NCBI GenBank assembly: GCA_036872755.1 | Contig: JAVHNS010000003.1 | Location: 3,224,001-3,288,000, forward strand | Origin: Orbilia blumenaviensis | Taxonomy: Eukaryota; Ascomycota; Orbiliomycetes; Orbiliales; Orbiliaceae | DNA length: 64,000 nt | Reading direction: 5' to 3' | Shown: positions 1-11,562 of the stretch, one piece after another | Position numbering within the stretch: position 1 is the first letter of the stretch | Layout: every line of letters begins with the position of its first letter | Translations under genes and position numbers: made by a program | Notes under the pieces: model-generated | Seen by the model: only the letters and a program-made list of their open reading frames with translations | What the model was told of the DNA's origin: nothing | The model's database searches: none

Positions 1-1089
1 TATAGTAGTGTGGACGTGGCCTCCGGGCTTTCGTATTGCAAGAAATATTATATACTTTCAAGCTTTGGATTATGATAGTGTGCTTTTCTAACCTAGCTTT
101 TGCTGTCTGGGTACTCTATAACCCTGTATTCGTGTAGCCAGCCAGAGCTGCGTACTTTCGGTAACTTTGTAGTGGAAGTATTATTCGATATTCGACATCG
201 CTATACATATGCCAATTGAATATGACTAATTGAAACGTTCCCGATAACTGCCTCTTTAAAAGCTTTTTTTGGTCGTCATCTGCATAAAACGAAATAAAAG
301 TGGAGATTTTATGGAAAGAAGTAGACGGGGAGGAAATGACGCAATCATGCGAGGAAATTGTGCAATTTTGTGAGAAACAATAAAGACAAATGAACAACGA
401 CAGAGACAAGAATCTGGCTGCATTTGATTTTGTCTGCATTTGATTCGGGAGATGGGATTATGGGCACTTACGAGGCCAGAATCATGTACCTCAAAGGATA
501 TGGGCAAAATATTGGCCATGGGGCTATATATATGCCAAAGCTAGGTAAAATCATCAATACTTGCGTGTGCTTCAACAAAACCAAAGGAGAGAAAAGAAAG
601 TAAGGGAACATTATCCGAGATGGTAAATGCAAAAAAAATGCTTGGTTGCCGGGTCCATTAAAAATAAAACATTAGGGTAGAAAGGATAAAGCACATAAAG
701 TCTCGCACCGAGAACAGTGTGTAATGATAAAGAAACGGTGCCCCGAGAAGTTCGGAAAAGGTCAGAATAGATGCAAAAGAAACGTGACAATGAACAGCTC
801 ACAGATGTCAGTATCCTGCCACCTTGGATTCGTGAAGGGATTTAATGGTACTAAATGGTCTCGTAAACCAGCCCCGCCGAAGCAGAACACTTCGTTGGAG
901 TACCAGATAAGTATTAATAAAGGTAGATGATTGCTGAAATTCTAGGAATATAATACTGATAACCCTTGGGGTACTCGGTTTTGAAAAGAGAATATTGATT
1001 GAGTAGTTGATAGGTCGGAGAAGGAACGGGTGCCGGCAACTAAGAATAGAACCTTTTCCATAGCTACTCTTAACATACTCGTCAACGAG
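1..1089. other. Gene-free left edge
   Basis: I see no supported gene here. On the minus strand a short open stretch begins with ATG near 519 and meets a GTACAT donor-like site after ten codons. It could be the first exon of a gene running off the left edge, but no following exon could be joined. The rest is AT-rich with only short chance frames. Confidence 0.4.
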
Positions 1090-2454
1090 TTAAGAAGATG
1101 AGCTTGGTGAGCGCAGCTCTGAAAACCAGCATCGCTCGTGAACTTTTTTTTTCCAGCCGGGGTGCGCTTTCTTTTGATGGTGGTGGTATAGATTGTCCCT
1201 TGCTTTCTCCCGTTTCTCACTCCACATAACGTTGGGGCATTCTGGAAACCAACAATGTGCGCAGACCAGAGGTGGGCTGTTCAGGGTAGGGGAGCTCGGG
1301 TCTAGAGGCCGAATGTGACGAGAAGGGGCCCTTTTGCGAGGCTTTCGAGTCCCGGTGGGTGTGGCTAGCATTGTTCGGGGACTCGGTGCGTGTACAGACG
1401 TTCCATCATTGTACATGTGTGGTGGAATACCAGCCTCTGGGCCTGCAAGATGGTTATGTAACTCCCCAAGATCGGGTTGCTGGGTAAGGCGGATAGTTTG
1501 GAGACTGGTATGTTGATCATGCAGTGGTCCGTACAGGCCTCGTGGTGCATTGGCCGTTTCGATTCTTGCTACAGGGCTGTGATATACTAGTTCAGGTAAG
1601 ACTCTACTTCGTTGAGTCTGATTTACGAGATAAGGTGAGACCTGTTGTTGAGTTTCCACTTCGTAGACCTGTGTAGGCAGGCCTACTGCAGCGTCGACGG
1701 TATGAAGGAGGCAAGGTGGAGCGTGGAAAAAAAATGAATCCGGTCGAATTTCAGGGTCTGAGAGATCCCAAGTGTCATTGAAAGATTGCGGAGCTACTAG
1801 AGCACCTGCATTTGGGCGCTCATCGAGAGGGCCCATCAGTGATGGTGTGCTATAGGCGTCAATAGCATTCTCGCGTTGCGAATCAGGGTATCTACTCCAG
1901 TCGTCATATTCTATGGTCGGATTTCCGCTCCCAAAATAATCTTGCTGCAGCTGGGGCGGCCCTAGATCCACTGGATTAGAGCCTGCATTTAGGCGCTCAT
2001 CAAGAGGGCCCATCAGTGATAATGTATTATAGGCGTCAATGGCATTCTCGCGTTGCGAATCAGGGTATCGATCCCAGTTGTCATATTCTATGGTCGGATT
2101 TTCGCTCCCAGAATAACCTTGCTGCAGCTGGGGCGGCCCTAGATCCACTGGATTAGAGTACAGTTCTGGATCTATGGCATCATCATTGACTGACCCCTGA
2201 GAAGGTAATTGAGAATTGTAAGGCGCAAAGTTCCTTGGGTACTGATGTCTGACAGCACTTTGCAGGATATATGGGCACTCTCGGGCTACTCTGGATGGTG
2301 GAAATGCAAAACCTCCATTTTCGCCATCGTAGTGAATCTTGGAGGAGAGGAAATTAATGTTGTGCTCACTGGAGGAGCTGTTATGTGCCTGATTGTTGGA
2401 TGAGTTCGGATACATTGCACCGCTATGGTAACCAGCACCGTATGCGTTCATCAT
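1090..2454 (-). CDS. Zinc-finger-like protein with internal duplication
   Basis: An uninterrupted 454-residue frame on the minus strand. The N-terminal two thirds is low-complexity, rich in N, S, Q, P and Y. Residues 100-158 and 159-217 are two near-identical 59-residue blocks (begin SNPVDLGPPQLQQ, end MGPLDER). The C-terminus has a basic stretch (TRKPRKRAPSRH) followed by Cys and His residues spaced like a degenerate C2H2 finger (CAHCWFPEC, then YHHHQKKAH). This suggests a DNA-binding or nuclear protein, which is inference. The frame stays open upstream of the first ATG to about 2622 and reads protein-like (VEVPASPSSNTPLANP just before the ATG). The true start may therefore lie in an upstream exon I could not define. 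No closer family was recognised. Confidence 0.65.
   Translation of the reverse strand: MMNAYGAGYHSGAMYPNSSNNQAHNSSSSEHNINFLSSKIHYDGENGGFAFPPSRVARECPYILQSAVRHQYPRNFAPYNSQLPSQGSVNDDAIDPELYSNPVDLGPPQLQQGYSGSENPTIEYDNWDRYPDSQRENAIDAYNTLSLMGPLDERLNAGSNPVDLGPPQLQQDYFGSGNPTIEYDDWSRYPDSQRENAIDAYSTPSLMGPLDERPNAGALVAPQSFNDTWDLSDPEIRPDSFFFHAPPCLLHTVDAAVGLPTQVYEVETQQQVSPYLVNQTQRSRVLPELVYHSPVARIETANAPRGLYGPLHDQHTSLQTIRLTQQPDLGELHNHLAGPEAGIPPHMYNDGTSVHAPSPRTMLATPTGTRKPRKRAPSRHIRPLDPSSPTLNSPPLVCAHCWFPECPNVMWSEKREKARDNLYHHHQKKAHPGWKKKVHERCWFSELRSPSSSS
1804..2157 (-). repeat. Tandem duplication of a 177-bp coding block
   Basis: Two copies, 1981-2157 and 1804-1980, lie head to tail inside the zinc-finger-like gene and keep the frame. 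At the protein level about 51 of 59 positions are identical (for example GS versus FG, DN versus DD). The low divergence points to a recent duplication. Confidence 0.9.
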
Positions 2455-5400
2455 ATAGGGTAGAGGAGTCAGATTTCCGTAGTCGCCAGGACTGCCGGCT
2501 GGGTTGGCCAGTGGTGTATTCGACGAAGGTGAAGCAGGAACCTCGACTGACGAAGTGTCCAGTAGGATCGTATAGCTACTTATAATACGTATACGCCCGC
2601 TTATCAGCTTGAATGGACTGGTCTAGTTATCGTCGCATTGACTGTTTTGCCCTTTTGTACAGTTAGCGAATCTGACCAGCCAAGATTCTTTAGGGAGGGT
2701 GTGACGAGAATTTGGAGCCAACGCATAGAAGTGACAAGTCTTAGTCTTGTTTTAGGGCTGGCTAGACTCAAGATTTTAGGTGTCCCGCATAATCCAAAAC
2801 CCATCCATGCAATGGACATGGGTTGGCTCTGGAATACTTGGGTTCGGGACCACCTATGGGTGTGATTGGACATGAATGAGATTCTCCTAAAGATACCTTC
2901 TTCGCTAGTATGCGCGCGTACGTCAGTATTCATCGGACCCCGTCCATTCCGCTCCGATACTGTGTACTGTGACGGGACGCCTTTTCGGACGAAACCTCAA
3001 CGGGGCTACAGGAACTTGGGATGGTGAGTCCTTATCATATGAAGGGTTTTCCCTTTCCTCTTTTAGGGAACGGTAAGATCGTAAGTCAGTTGTCCATAAT
3101 AGCCCTGGCATTCTGTGTGGATCCTCTCGGGGCCCATGATAACTACTGTCTGTGTTGTCGGACGTCTCGCCCTGTTGGCCTGTTGTAACGTTGGTGTATC
3201 GTAATGTGGAAGCTGTATAGGCTTCGGTCGATTTGTCTTTCCTGTGGTACTATCAATGTACGTTATCAACTAAATTAGGTGCTTTGGACTCGTAGCCATC
3301 GTTTTTCGGTCCGAGGGTATTTAGAGAAGGGAATACTGTGTCATTAATTATCAGTATTAGGGAATCCTTTTAGTATTAAGGTATTAATGTATAAGAGTTC
3401 TATTTTTGAGATGTAAAAGCAAGTTTGCGAGCAACGTTGAGCGGGGTATAGGTATAAAAGTATGGCAAACTTGAAAGAGCGCTGAAAAATGTTGAGGGCG
3501 AGGGCGGGTCAGTTGGGGAGGGCCAGATTAAGAAGGAAATGAGGGGTATGGGCTCAGTTACATCTTCGGGACTACCTAGGTAAGAAATGGGAAGGCAGGA
3601 TTGGGTAGAGTTATATTATTATCACGGCGCGGGGCCAGACTTGGGCATGCCAACACATGGCCCCAAATCCACAGCCGTCAATTGTGTGCCCAGTCAGGCC
3701 GTCTCAAGACTCCATAAGTTTCTTTTAGCTTCCCTTCAATTTTGCTGTGGGTGCTGGGCGAACACTACACCACCGGCCATCGGAAGCAGAGCGGCCCGGC
3801 TTTGGCAGCAGGTTGGTTAAGTCCTTGCTTTGTTGCCAACGATCGAAAACCTTGAGCCTTTAAAATTGATTCAGCCTTCCTTTGTCGAAACCTTGGCGAA
3901 CGGTATGATGATGTCATATGCTTTTCGATAAATGATTGCGGTATTTATACACAATAGCCGTCTATATAGCTTACCCTCATAACAATGTGCTTAGATTTAT
4001 AGTGGCCGTTTTGTCAATGGCATATACGTAGAGATATGTATATATGTATGTTTACACAGTCTGCTCCTCACCCATCGGCCTACTAATCACGGCAATTTCG
4101 TGGAGTCCTTGAGTTCTATCGAGTCTGCGCGGCTTCGTGAAGCGCCACCATGCGGGGTTACAAACGGTGGCGCCGCCGTGGCGATGCGCAAATGATGCTT
4201 GTCACTTGATGCCTTAACTTCACATTTTCACCGATATAAATCCAACAAATGCGTTGTACACGACAATTACAACAGACTCCAACGGAGTCGTAATCCGATT
4301 GCCCCACTTCTAAGATTGGCTGAGTTTCCCGGTCACCCCCGAACTCCACTAGCTATGGTGAAATAAATCCGTCATAGAGGCACCCGGTTTTACAGACACG
4401 TGTACAAACCTGTATCCAATCGTCATCTATTCACACTCTAGAGGTTGCCGACGATACTTCGACATTATAGTCACGTAATCAAAGTGCATTAGATTGCCCA
4501 TGGTCAAACGGCTTCTTAGGTTCCCGATTTGCGAGTATGCAGGGTCTACTACTTAAATAGTCATGTGTTTTAAGTAAGTCTTATATTTAAATGAGTTTAA
4601 TGGTGCCGACAATGTGAGAACTAATAGCTACCTTTATACAGTACGGAAAAGTGTTGGTGTTGATATGGTAATGAATTGTGAGCAGATTGTATACGTAAGT
4701 CGCCACCGGCATACACGACCGCGACCACGGCAAGGGGAGTTTTTACGGGACCCCCAAGGTACCTACCATAGCTTCAAAGGTATCACTTAAACCAAAACCG
4801 CGATCACGAGTACGGCGCCACAGTATTGTACCATTGAAAAGCTTTGGAGGCCTTCTGCGCGGTCGTCGCCAGTCGGTATATGTGCTTCTTCTCAATGCTA
4901 AGTGTGTGTAACCAGATCGGGACTTAGTGGACGCATCCTTCGATGTTAGAGACCAGGGTTCATTGTCGAGGTATGCAAGACGGCCGGACACCCAGGTTGA
5001 CTGGGACATCCCGACAACTAACTAGGTGCCAAAGGGCAAGGGTTCATGGTGCGGGCACCGGGTTCAGGCCTTAGGACAAAACCCAGCATTTGGTGGAGAC
5101 TAGTAGGCCTAAAACTGTTTCTTTCCCTGCCGGAGGCCAACGGATTCAAAGGAGCCAAGGCCCGGGTAGTCTGATTCTAAGCTTACGGGTTGTGATGCAG
5201 TGCCATCGTATACCCCCAGTACACCCAGTTTGTGTATAGGCGTACCGGTACACCCATGTCTTGGCTCACATTGGAGATACTTTCATCTACTTAAGAACCC
5301 ATGGCACCCAAGGTAACCTAGCACCAGTAGAAGTTAAATTCCTTGACCCTCGAATGTGTTGATCTTTAAAAACATCCCTGGTATCCAGGGGGATTTCCGT

Positions 5401-7879
5401 TGCGCAATACTGTTGCTACGGATCGCAGTGCACCTCCCGCACTGAAGGTTGAATGAAAATGATACCGTGCCGGCGTTCTAGGCCACAAAGACGAAAACAC
5501 GAGTCCTATTACCATCTATTATTACAACACATTAATGTAAGGCATTGGAGTGCCACCTCCCGCTCGAGAGGCCCACCCACATGGGGCCACCTTGTTACAA
5601 TGTTGCTAGATTGACCACGCCGTGGGGATGTCGACACGGGGTTCTTTGCATAGCAAAATAATGACCTACCTAAGTGGGGACTTTCTCGTCAGGAGAGCCG
5701 GCCTGTCGCCAGCGAGCTATGTCCGAAATTAAAGGGCGTACCCAGTAATCGCTAACAGCGTCCCCTGGCAAAATCACGGCTTGTAACACGCATTTCGTTA
5801 TCACTGGTACTACGACTCTAGTCCTGGTTATGAGGCTCTCAATATCCTCGGATACTCAAAGTACGAAACAAATACAGTGACTGTTAATTATAATTCCCAG
5901 CCTCCCTGTTGGCACCGATTTATTTAACATAGCTCGCGCTTAGACTATCTTTTAGTTATTCGTCTTCTTAAACCTGTTGCTAATTCAAGTATACCAAAGC
6001 ACTTTCCTTGAATTGATCCATAGTTAGGTCTGATAAATGGCACCTTGTTTCAAACAATTAACAATCTTATTTGGTTTACAAGGCGACTCGCAAGCACGTT
6101 TAAACACCCACCGCGGCGCCAAGGAGCATTAATCAACAGTTAAGTTTCGGGTATGGGAGGCCATTGCCCCTGGGGATCTATAAAGTCAAAAGCACCACAC
6201 TTCGCGGAAATGGATTTTTTGGCGGCGATTCTAAAACCGCACTATAATCGGTGTGTCTACATATAGTACCATTTAGTATCGGTCGGCGCAGCATTTTCTT
6301 CGACGTGGCACAATGCTAAAGGTGGGGGGTATAAAGGGTTTTTATTGGGTCATGGAATATAGTTCCGCAACTGCACATCTTTTCTCTCGCTTAATCTTCT
6401 GATCCGAAACAACCCAGCTTCTGGAAAGGATGTCACCTCGCCCCTGAATATGCAGATCAGCTGTCAGATAACGTCCAGATCTTAATCAAAACGGTTTTTA
6501 ATATCATCGTCCGGTATTGGGGGCGCAGCCAGCTCAGGATGCATGCATATCCACCCACGACACAGACATGGCGCCTGGACCCTATGAGGACACCGAAACC
6601 GAACAGCCTCGTAAGGTGCCTAGAGTATCCTATTACTTCTATATCTAGGTGATAACTCAGGTCTTGAAACCATGTCTTAATCACTTGTGAGGTGTGAGTC
6701 AAAATCCTTGTGGTCTAAAAAATCAGTATACTGAGGAAACATAATAAATAACTTCTTCCCCAACTATAGAAACCACTCGCCACAACGATCGACACAGGAC
6801 TCGGAGGGGACTTTCAACTTTGTGTTGTCTGGTTCCAACGAGACCAGGGGGGACTGACCTCGTTGGTGGAGGGCCAGTCACGCAGTCCACCACCTACAAC
6901 GCAGCCAAACTATCTTTTAGGCCTGGATGCTGGTCCCTCACGACCCCGAGGCTGTTTGTATTTCTAATTTTAAACTTTTCCTTTATACCGATTAATTGAG
7001 AGCTATCAGTACGGAGTGGGACTGGCGTAACCGCGAACCCGTCGACTCTACTCATGCCCGTAATTAGATTCTCTTGCGCCCAGGCCCCGACTGTGTGTAA
7101 ATGCGTCACAGGGGATAGTTAAACCAATCTCTATATTTCTGGGTTAATTAAGCAGTCATATTAGGGCGTGAACAGTACCTTAGAAAATTAAGGTGTTGAT
7201 GGAGCCCATTAGGGCCAATTGCGGCGTACAGCTGGTGGATATGACATACTAAAAGGACGATGGGCACATAGCTCGCATTATTTTTTAAAAGAACACACGT
7301 ACTAACCAGCAGCTACCTAAAAAGAAAACTGGGCGAGTGTAAATTCGACTACGAGCAGGGGCGAAGCTATCAATTATGTTCCAAACTTTTAAATTTTCAT
7401 CTTTAATCATAACAGAATATGCGTGGTGCGGGGGTAATTGTAACCCTTCCAATACTGTTTGTCCGTGGCTCGCACTCATTCTATAATTGCTCTTGGTTGG
7501 CGTTCACGCTGACCCATACCCCACGGCTGGCAAAAAACTGTGATTATCTTGAAAGTGCGGTTTGCATATAGTCTTTGCCGCATCCACTAATATTAACTCA
7601 TCCAAATTTTAGAGAATGGTCATGCAAGTACTTAAGTCAGGCGCCCTCCCCAAATATACTACTTCGAGATACTTTAATTATGATGTCGTGATAAGAGTTG
7701 ATCATTAATCTAATGCAGAAGAGCCAATTAACGCGTAACTGTGGTACTACTATAGGCCTTCGGAATATCATGGATCCAGATGCTACTAATAATTCGCAGC
7801 AATTATCTAAAGTAGGGGTTACTTCAGTCTAGCTATTGTATGCATTGGCGATCTGCAGGTTAGCCCAGACTTGGTTTAG
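2455..7879. other. 5.4 kb region without a recognised gene
   Basis: Only short frames occur, none with a known motif. Minus-strand frames at 2604-3269 overlap one another and could hide exons of the gene at 1090-2454, but no consistent join was found. A TACCTAGGTA palindrome lies at 3573-3582. From about 3900 to 7880 the sequence has mixed composition with stops in all frames. I see no terminal repeats and no transposase motifs. It may be a decayed element or plain intergenic DNA. Confidence 0.5.
3573..3582. repeat. TACCTAGGTA palindrome, copy 1
   Basis: Exact 10-bp palindrome in non-coding DNA, one of six exact copies found in the window. Confidence 0.9.
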
Positions 7880-8749
7880 TTATTTAGAAGCCCCACCCCA
7901 CTTCTTGAGCTGCATGGCGACGAAAGTTTGAGTTAGTTTGGTTACCCTCTCGCCTCCATCCTTCAGATATAGCTCTAGAACGGCGGCTGCTTTATTGTTT
8001 TCGACGGTATTGATTGCTCGTTTTAGAACGTCCTCCTTAATTCGATAAGAAAAGCATGGTCAGTATTATTCGAATCTTATCTACGTTGCAATGTCAAAGG
8101 TATATTTGACTCTTACTTCATGACGAGAGAGAACGATGGAGTCACGTTTCAATTTACCGTAACGTAGCTGTAGGCTGGCAAGGCTTTTCCCTGTTTTGAA
8201 CTTTGCCTCAAAATCCTCGTGGATATGCTTTATAGCCTTCGTTTTCTGGTATAACTGCTTCAAATATGCGTCTTGTTCTTCGGTCCAGCCACCAGCCGTA
8301 GCAGCCGGTGCCGCCCTCTTAGGCTTACCTCTAGATCGAGTTTCCCCCTCGATTTCGCAGCTGTCCTTTTTTTCAAGTATTTCCGTTGAATCCACATCAA
8401 GTTGGTTGCTCTGCGTTGGCGGGTGCACGAGATCAAGTTGATCAGTTGAAGGCTTATTTTTCTTTCGTTTACCGGCTATCCCTTCACGGGTATGCTCTTT
8501 GTTGAGTCTTCCCCTCTTCTTAGTCGGTTTCGTCGACGTCGCTGAGGCATCCTCGCTTGTGGCGAGATCTTTCGAGTGTCGACCGCATGGATTAGTATTA
8601 TTGGGTTTATTTTCGTCTTGTACAGCGCTGCCGTGGGCATCTTGGGGAGATATTTGCGCTTCTATGCTATTTCTCCTTGTATGTGTGTTGTTATCGTCAA
8701 AACTTTTAGTTGCTGTAGGTTTGTTCCCACTTTCAAGTTCGCTGCTCAT
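7880..8749 (-). CDS. Myb/SANT-like domain protein
   Basis: Two exons, complement(7880..8035, 8117..8749), encode 262 residues. The intron (8036-8116, 81 nt) has a GTAAGA donor, a CTGAC branch site and an AAG acceptor, and the join keeps phase 0. Without splicing the frame ends 11 codons past the donor; with it the protein gains 51 well-behaved residues. Residues 1-150 are a disordered, lysine-rich region with nuclear-localisation-like clusters (GKRKKNK, TKKRGR). Residues 153-203 form a Myb/SANT-like helical domain (GGWTEEQDAYLKQLY, then LQLRYGKLKR). The C-terminus is an amphipathic helix ending in KKWGGASK. It is probably a small nuclear DNA- or chromatin-binding protein; the specific role is unknown. 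Confidence 0.75.
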
Positions 8750-10105
8750 ATTTTTCAGGGAGTATCTATTGTTTAAACCGGCTTTAACTCAGGTCTGCGG
8801 TCACCGTTTAGGAATGTTATGGCGTTGTATTATATTATGTTACGTTAGTGTCCTTTCCTGATCAATTAAGCTTCACAAAGACAAAGGTGTAGAAATAGTA
8901 TTATTGATCGGCCAACTTTTCGAAAGTAGCTTCCTAGATGCAGAACCCGCGAGCTACCATATTCTCGCTACAGGGAATTCGATAGCAACCACAAGCTACA
9001 TATATTGGTGTAATGTAGTATAGTCGAGGGCTTCATAGACGGTTCTGGAATCCTACATATATATATGGAATCTGGGTTTAGGATGCAATATCAAGATTTT
9101 ATTCACCTCATCTCTCGAGCTCTCCCCTTCGAATATTCTGGTGCCGTGGTTACTCTATGATTCTATTATATATTACACCATGCGATAGACTCTACTTAGC
9201 TCTAGCGCGCGCTGTGTCTTTACATGGAGAGTAATATTATGTTTGTTCCAGGCCGGCTAACATTAATACCTAGGTAGCTAATGCTAAAGACAATTTCAGG
9301 TTAAATTTCTATACTGGAGAATGATCGACAATACTCAAAGAGTGAGGCTGATTCTCGCCTTTGATCAGCCGACATCGGTCGATCTCAACCAAACGCAATT
9401 CGACACAGAAAAGACCTTCAACTAGTACTTATTGTTAGGGGGGTCCAGGATCGCATATTTGACTTAAATAAGTGCAGCAAGCCTATATATTCTAACCATG
9501 TACTAATTTCACATATTGTATACTGGCTCAAGAGGGGTAGCAGATCTATCTTACATAGCAGCGATGAGACCCCAGTACGCCGATTTTAGTAGGCAGAAAG
9601 CGGGTTTGAAGACCTTCCACTACGAATATTGGCAGCGATTGGCTAGTAAATACCTATAATTAGGTACTCCTCAATTATAAGCTTATCCTGCCCCCGAAAA
9701 CCGGTTAGGTTGACGTGTCTTATACATTAAATAGAGAGAGGTCATCGAGAGGTACCTGGGCCTACCCCCCACTTGTTACTTCTTATTACTCGTCCGGCAA
9801 AATAATGACCCCGACTAACGTACGACTCGCCCAAAGTTTTATTCGGGGGAGCTATCGTTAGCTCGGACGGCAGGAATATCTCGAACTTCCTTAATAAGGG
9901 TTTTTCTGACTGTGTCAGCCTGGGACCGACGGCCGACAGCGAGAATCGACATACATATCTGAAGCCTACCCTCCTATCTTATTACGAATATTCACCCGGC
10001 CTACACGATTACTGGAACATTTAACATACAATAAGTACGCACACAAGACCAGTCCGACAAGCAAAGAATACCGCACTACCTTGACTACTGGAACCGAAAA
10101 AGCTT
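8750..10105. other. Intergenic, divergent promoter region
   Basis: This stretch separates the divergent SANT-like and F-box genes. No coding frame could be supported. It holds a TACCTAGGTA palindrome at 9267-9276 and an ATATATAT run near 9058-9065. Promoters of both flanking genes are expected here by position only. Confidence 0.5.
9267..9276. repeat. TACCTAGGTA palindrome, copy 2
   Basis: Exact 10-bp palindrome in the intergenic region between two divergent genes. Confidence 0.9.
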
Positions 10106-11284
10106 ATGGCCAGGCTATTTACTCGCCTTTATCGGAGGACTAAAGCTTGGGCTAAGAAAATGAATATCCTACGCAATCGGGCTTATTATCCAGACAAAAG
10201 TGGTTCACGTTACAGTGTTCTTGATGTAGAAGAGCCAATTCTACCAGAGCAAGAAAATCGGTTGCAAGGGCCCCGGGTATTCACAGCCACATACAAAGCC
10301 CTAGGAATCAATGAGGTTTTGGAACATATCCTGTCGTTTGTTAACCCGGTGTGTTTCAAAGGTGTGGGGGTCAGCGTTATGTGCTGTGAAGACTCTGATG
10401 GATTCTGGGACCTATACAAGTCTTGCAGACTCGTAGATAGGCGATGGAGAGAACTGATAGATAATTCTTATATTCTGCAAAAGCAGATGTGGCGGGGGAA
10501 GTATTTCAAGGAAGGGAAAGAACGCGCCTATCCCGACGGAATGGTTTCGAAATCCGGGGATTACGTTATTCATCTTAAAGCTTGGAGATCACAATCCAAT
10601 GTGGTGCTATGCTATCCTTTTCTTTCGTGGATAGTCAGAACTATCCGGGCCCTTAAAGAGCTAGCAGAAACAACGGAAGTACAGAGTGTATCACAGAACA
10701 CTGCCTCCCCCGACCCCAAGGATCCCCAAATCAATTTCAGGGAATTGAGGAAGCGATTCATTGATGAAAAATGGCCGAATGTTTTCTTCACTGAACCACC
10801 GGTCTCTGAGGTCAGAATTCTGTTTACCGCAAACAACCCGGTTGATTGGGGCAGGACCACTCCAAAACAGGGACTTTTCTCGGATACATTCACCGTCGCC
10901 GATCAGCTTTTCACAGTTACCCCCGTTAGGTGTCCCGATCGAGACTCTTACCACTACGACACCATTACTAACGGTGTATTGATCTCCAACCCGGAAGGTG
11001 TCACAGTTTCAGATGTCATGTACACCTTTGACGAATATGTGAAGATAGCCGCAGACCCGCAGAATCCGTGGAACAAGGGAGGTCCAAAGCCCTGGAGGTT
11101 AGAGGGTTTCAGTATTGGGGCTGTTTCCATGGTACCGGAGCACCTCCAATACCGTCATATCGGCTTCTGCAGGCATTCTGGGTTGATATTTGTTGAGGAG
11201 GAGTCTATCGCTTGCGAAGACGATTTCCAAGTAACGTTCTCGACTGAGCCAGAGCAACCAGAGGGAGTGATTGAACGGCAATGA
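10106..11284 (+). CDS. F-box domain protein
   Basis: A single-exon gene of 392 residues starting at ATG 10106. Residues 66-130 read as a divergent F-box (GINEVLEHILSFVNP, then SCRLVDRRWRELIDNS) with an insert of about 18 residues after the first helix. F-box proteins bring substrates to SCF ubiquitin ligases through Skp1; that is family knowledge. The C-terminal half has elements shared with the neighbour at 11563-12525: YPFLSWI, FFTEPPVSEVRI and NPEGVTVSDVMYTF. The two genes are convergent, 278 bp apart, and look like diverged paralogs. The basic N-terminus (LYRRTKAWAKK) has no signal peptide. The substrate is unknown. Confidence 0.8.
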   Translation: MARLFTRLYRRTKAWAKKMNILRNRAYYPDKSGSRYSVLDVEEPILPEQENRLQGPRVFTATYKALGINEVLEHILSFVNPVCFKGVGVSVMCCEDSDGFWDLYKSCRLVDRRWRELIDNSYILQKQMWRGKYFKEGKERAYPDGMVSKSGDYVIHLKAWRSQSNVVLCYPFLSWIVRTIRALKELAETTEVQSVSQNTASPDPKDPQINFRELRKRFIDEKWPNVFFTEPPVSEVRILFTANNPVDWGRTTPKQGLFSDTFTVADQLFTVTPVRCPDRDSYHYDTITNGVLISNPEGVTVSDVMYTFDEYVKIAADPQNPWNKGGPKPWRLEGFSIGAVSMVPEHLQYRHIGFCRHSGLIFVEEESIACEDDFQVTFSTEPEQPEGVIERQ

Positions 11285-11562
11285 GTCCTTCCGATTGTCT
11301 ATTCTAATTCTCATATAATACTCTTTAATCTAATAATTATTTAATATTGAACCCTGGGATGTTTATAAATCTCGTAAATCAGGCATCACTTATCACACCA
11401 GCGTCCAATCGTCAGAAATTGTGGAAGCGGTATGAAGGCTGGCTTACGAGGCAATTAGCCGTGCCGGGCAGTAGAGGCTGGGCAATGATCACCTCTTCAA
11501 CTCCGCGAGCATTGCCACCACATGGCAAACCAGTTCTACTGCAGTATCCATTCTTTCGAGCT

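Noticed and set aside
8499..8861. 120-codon plus-strand frame
   Set aside because: Shadow of the SANT-like gene on the other strand, which has better motifs and a supported intron.
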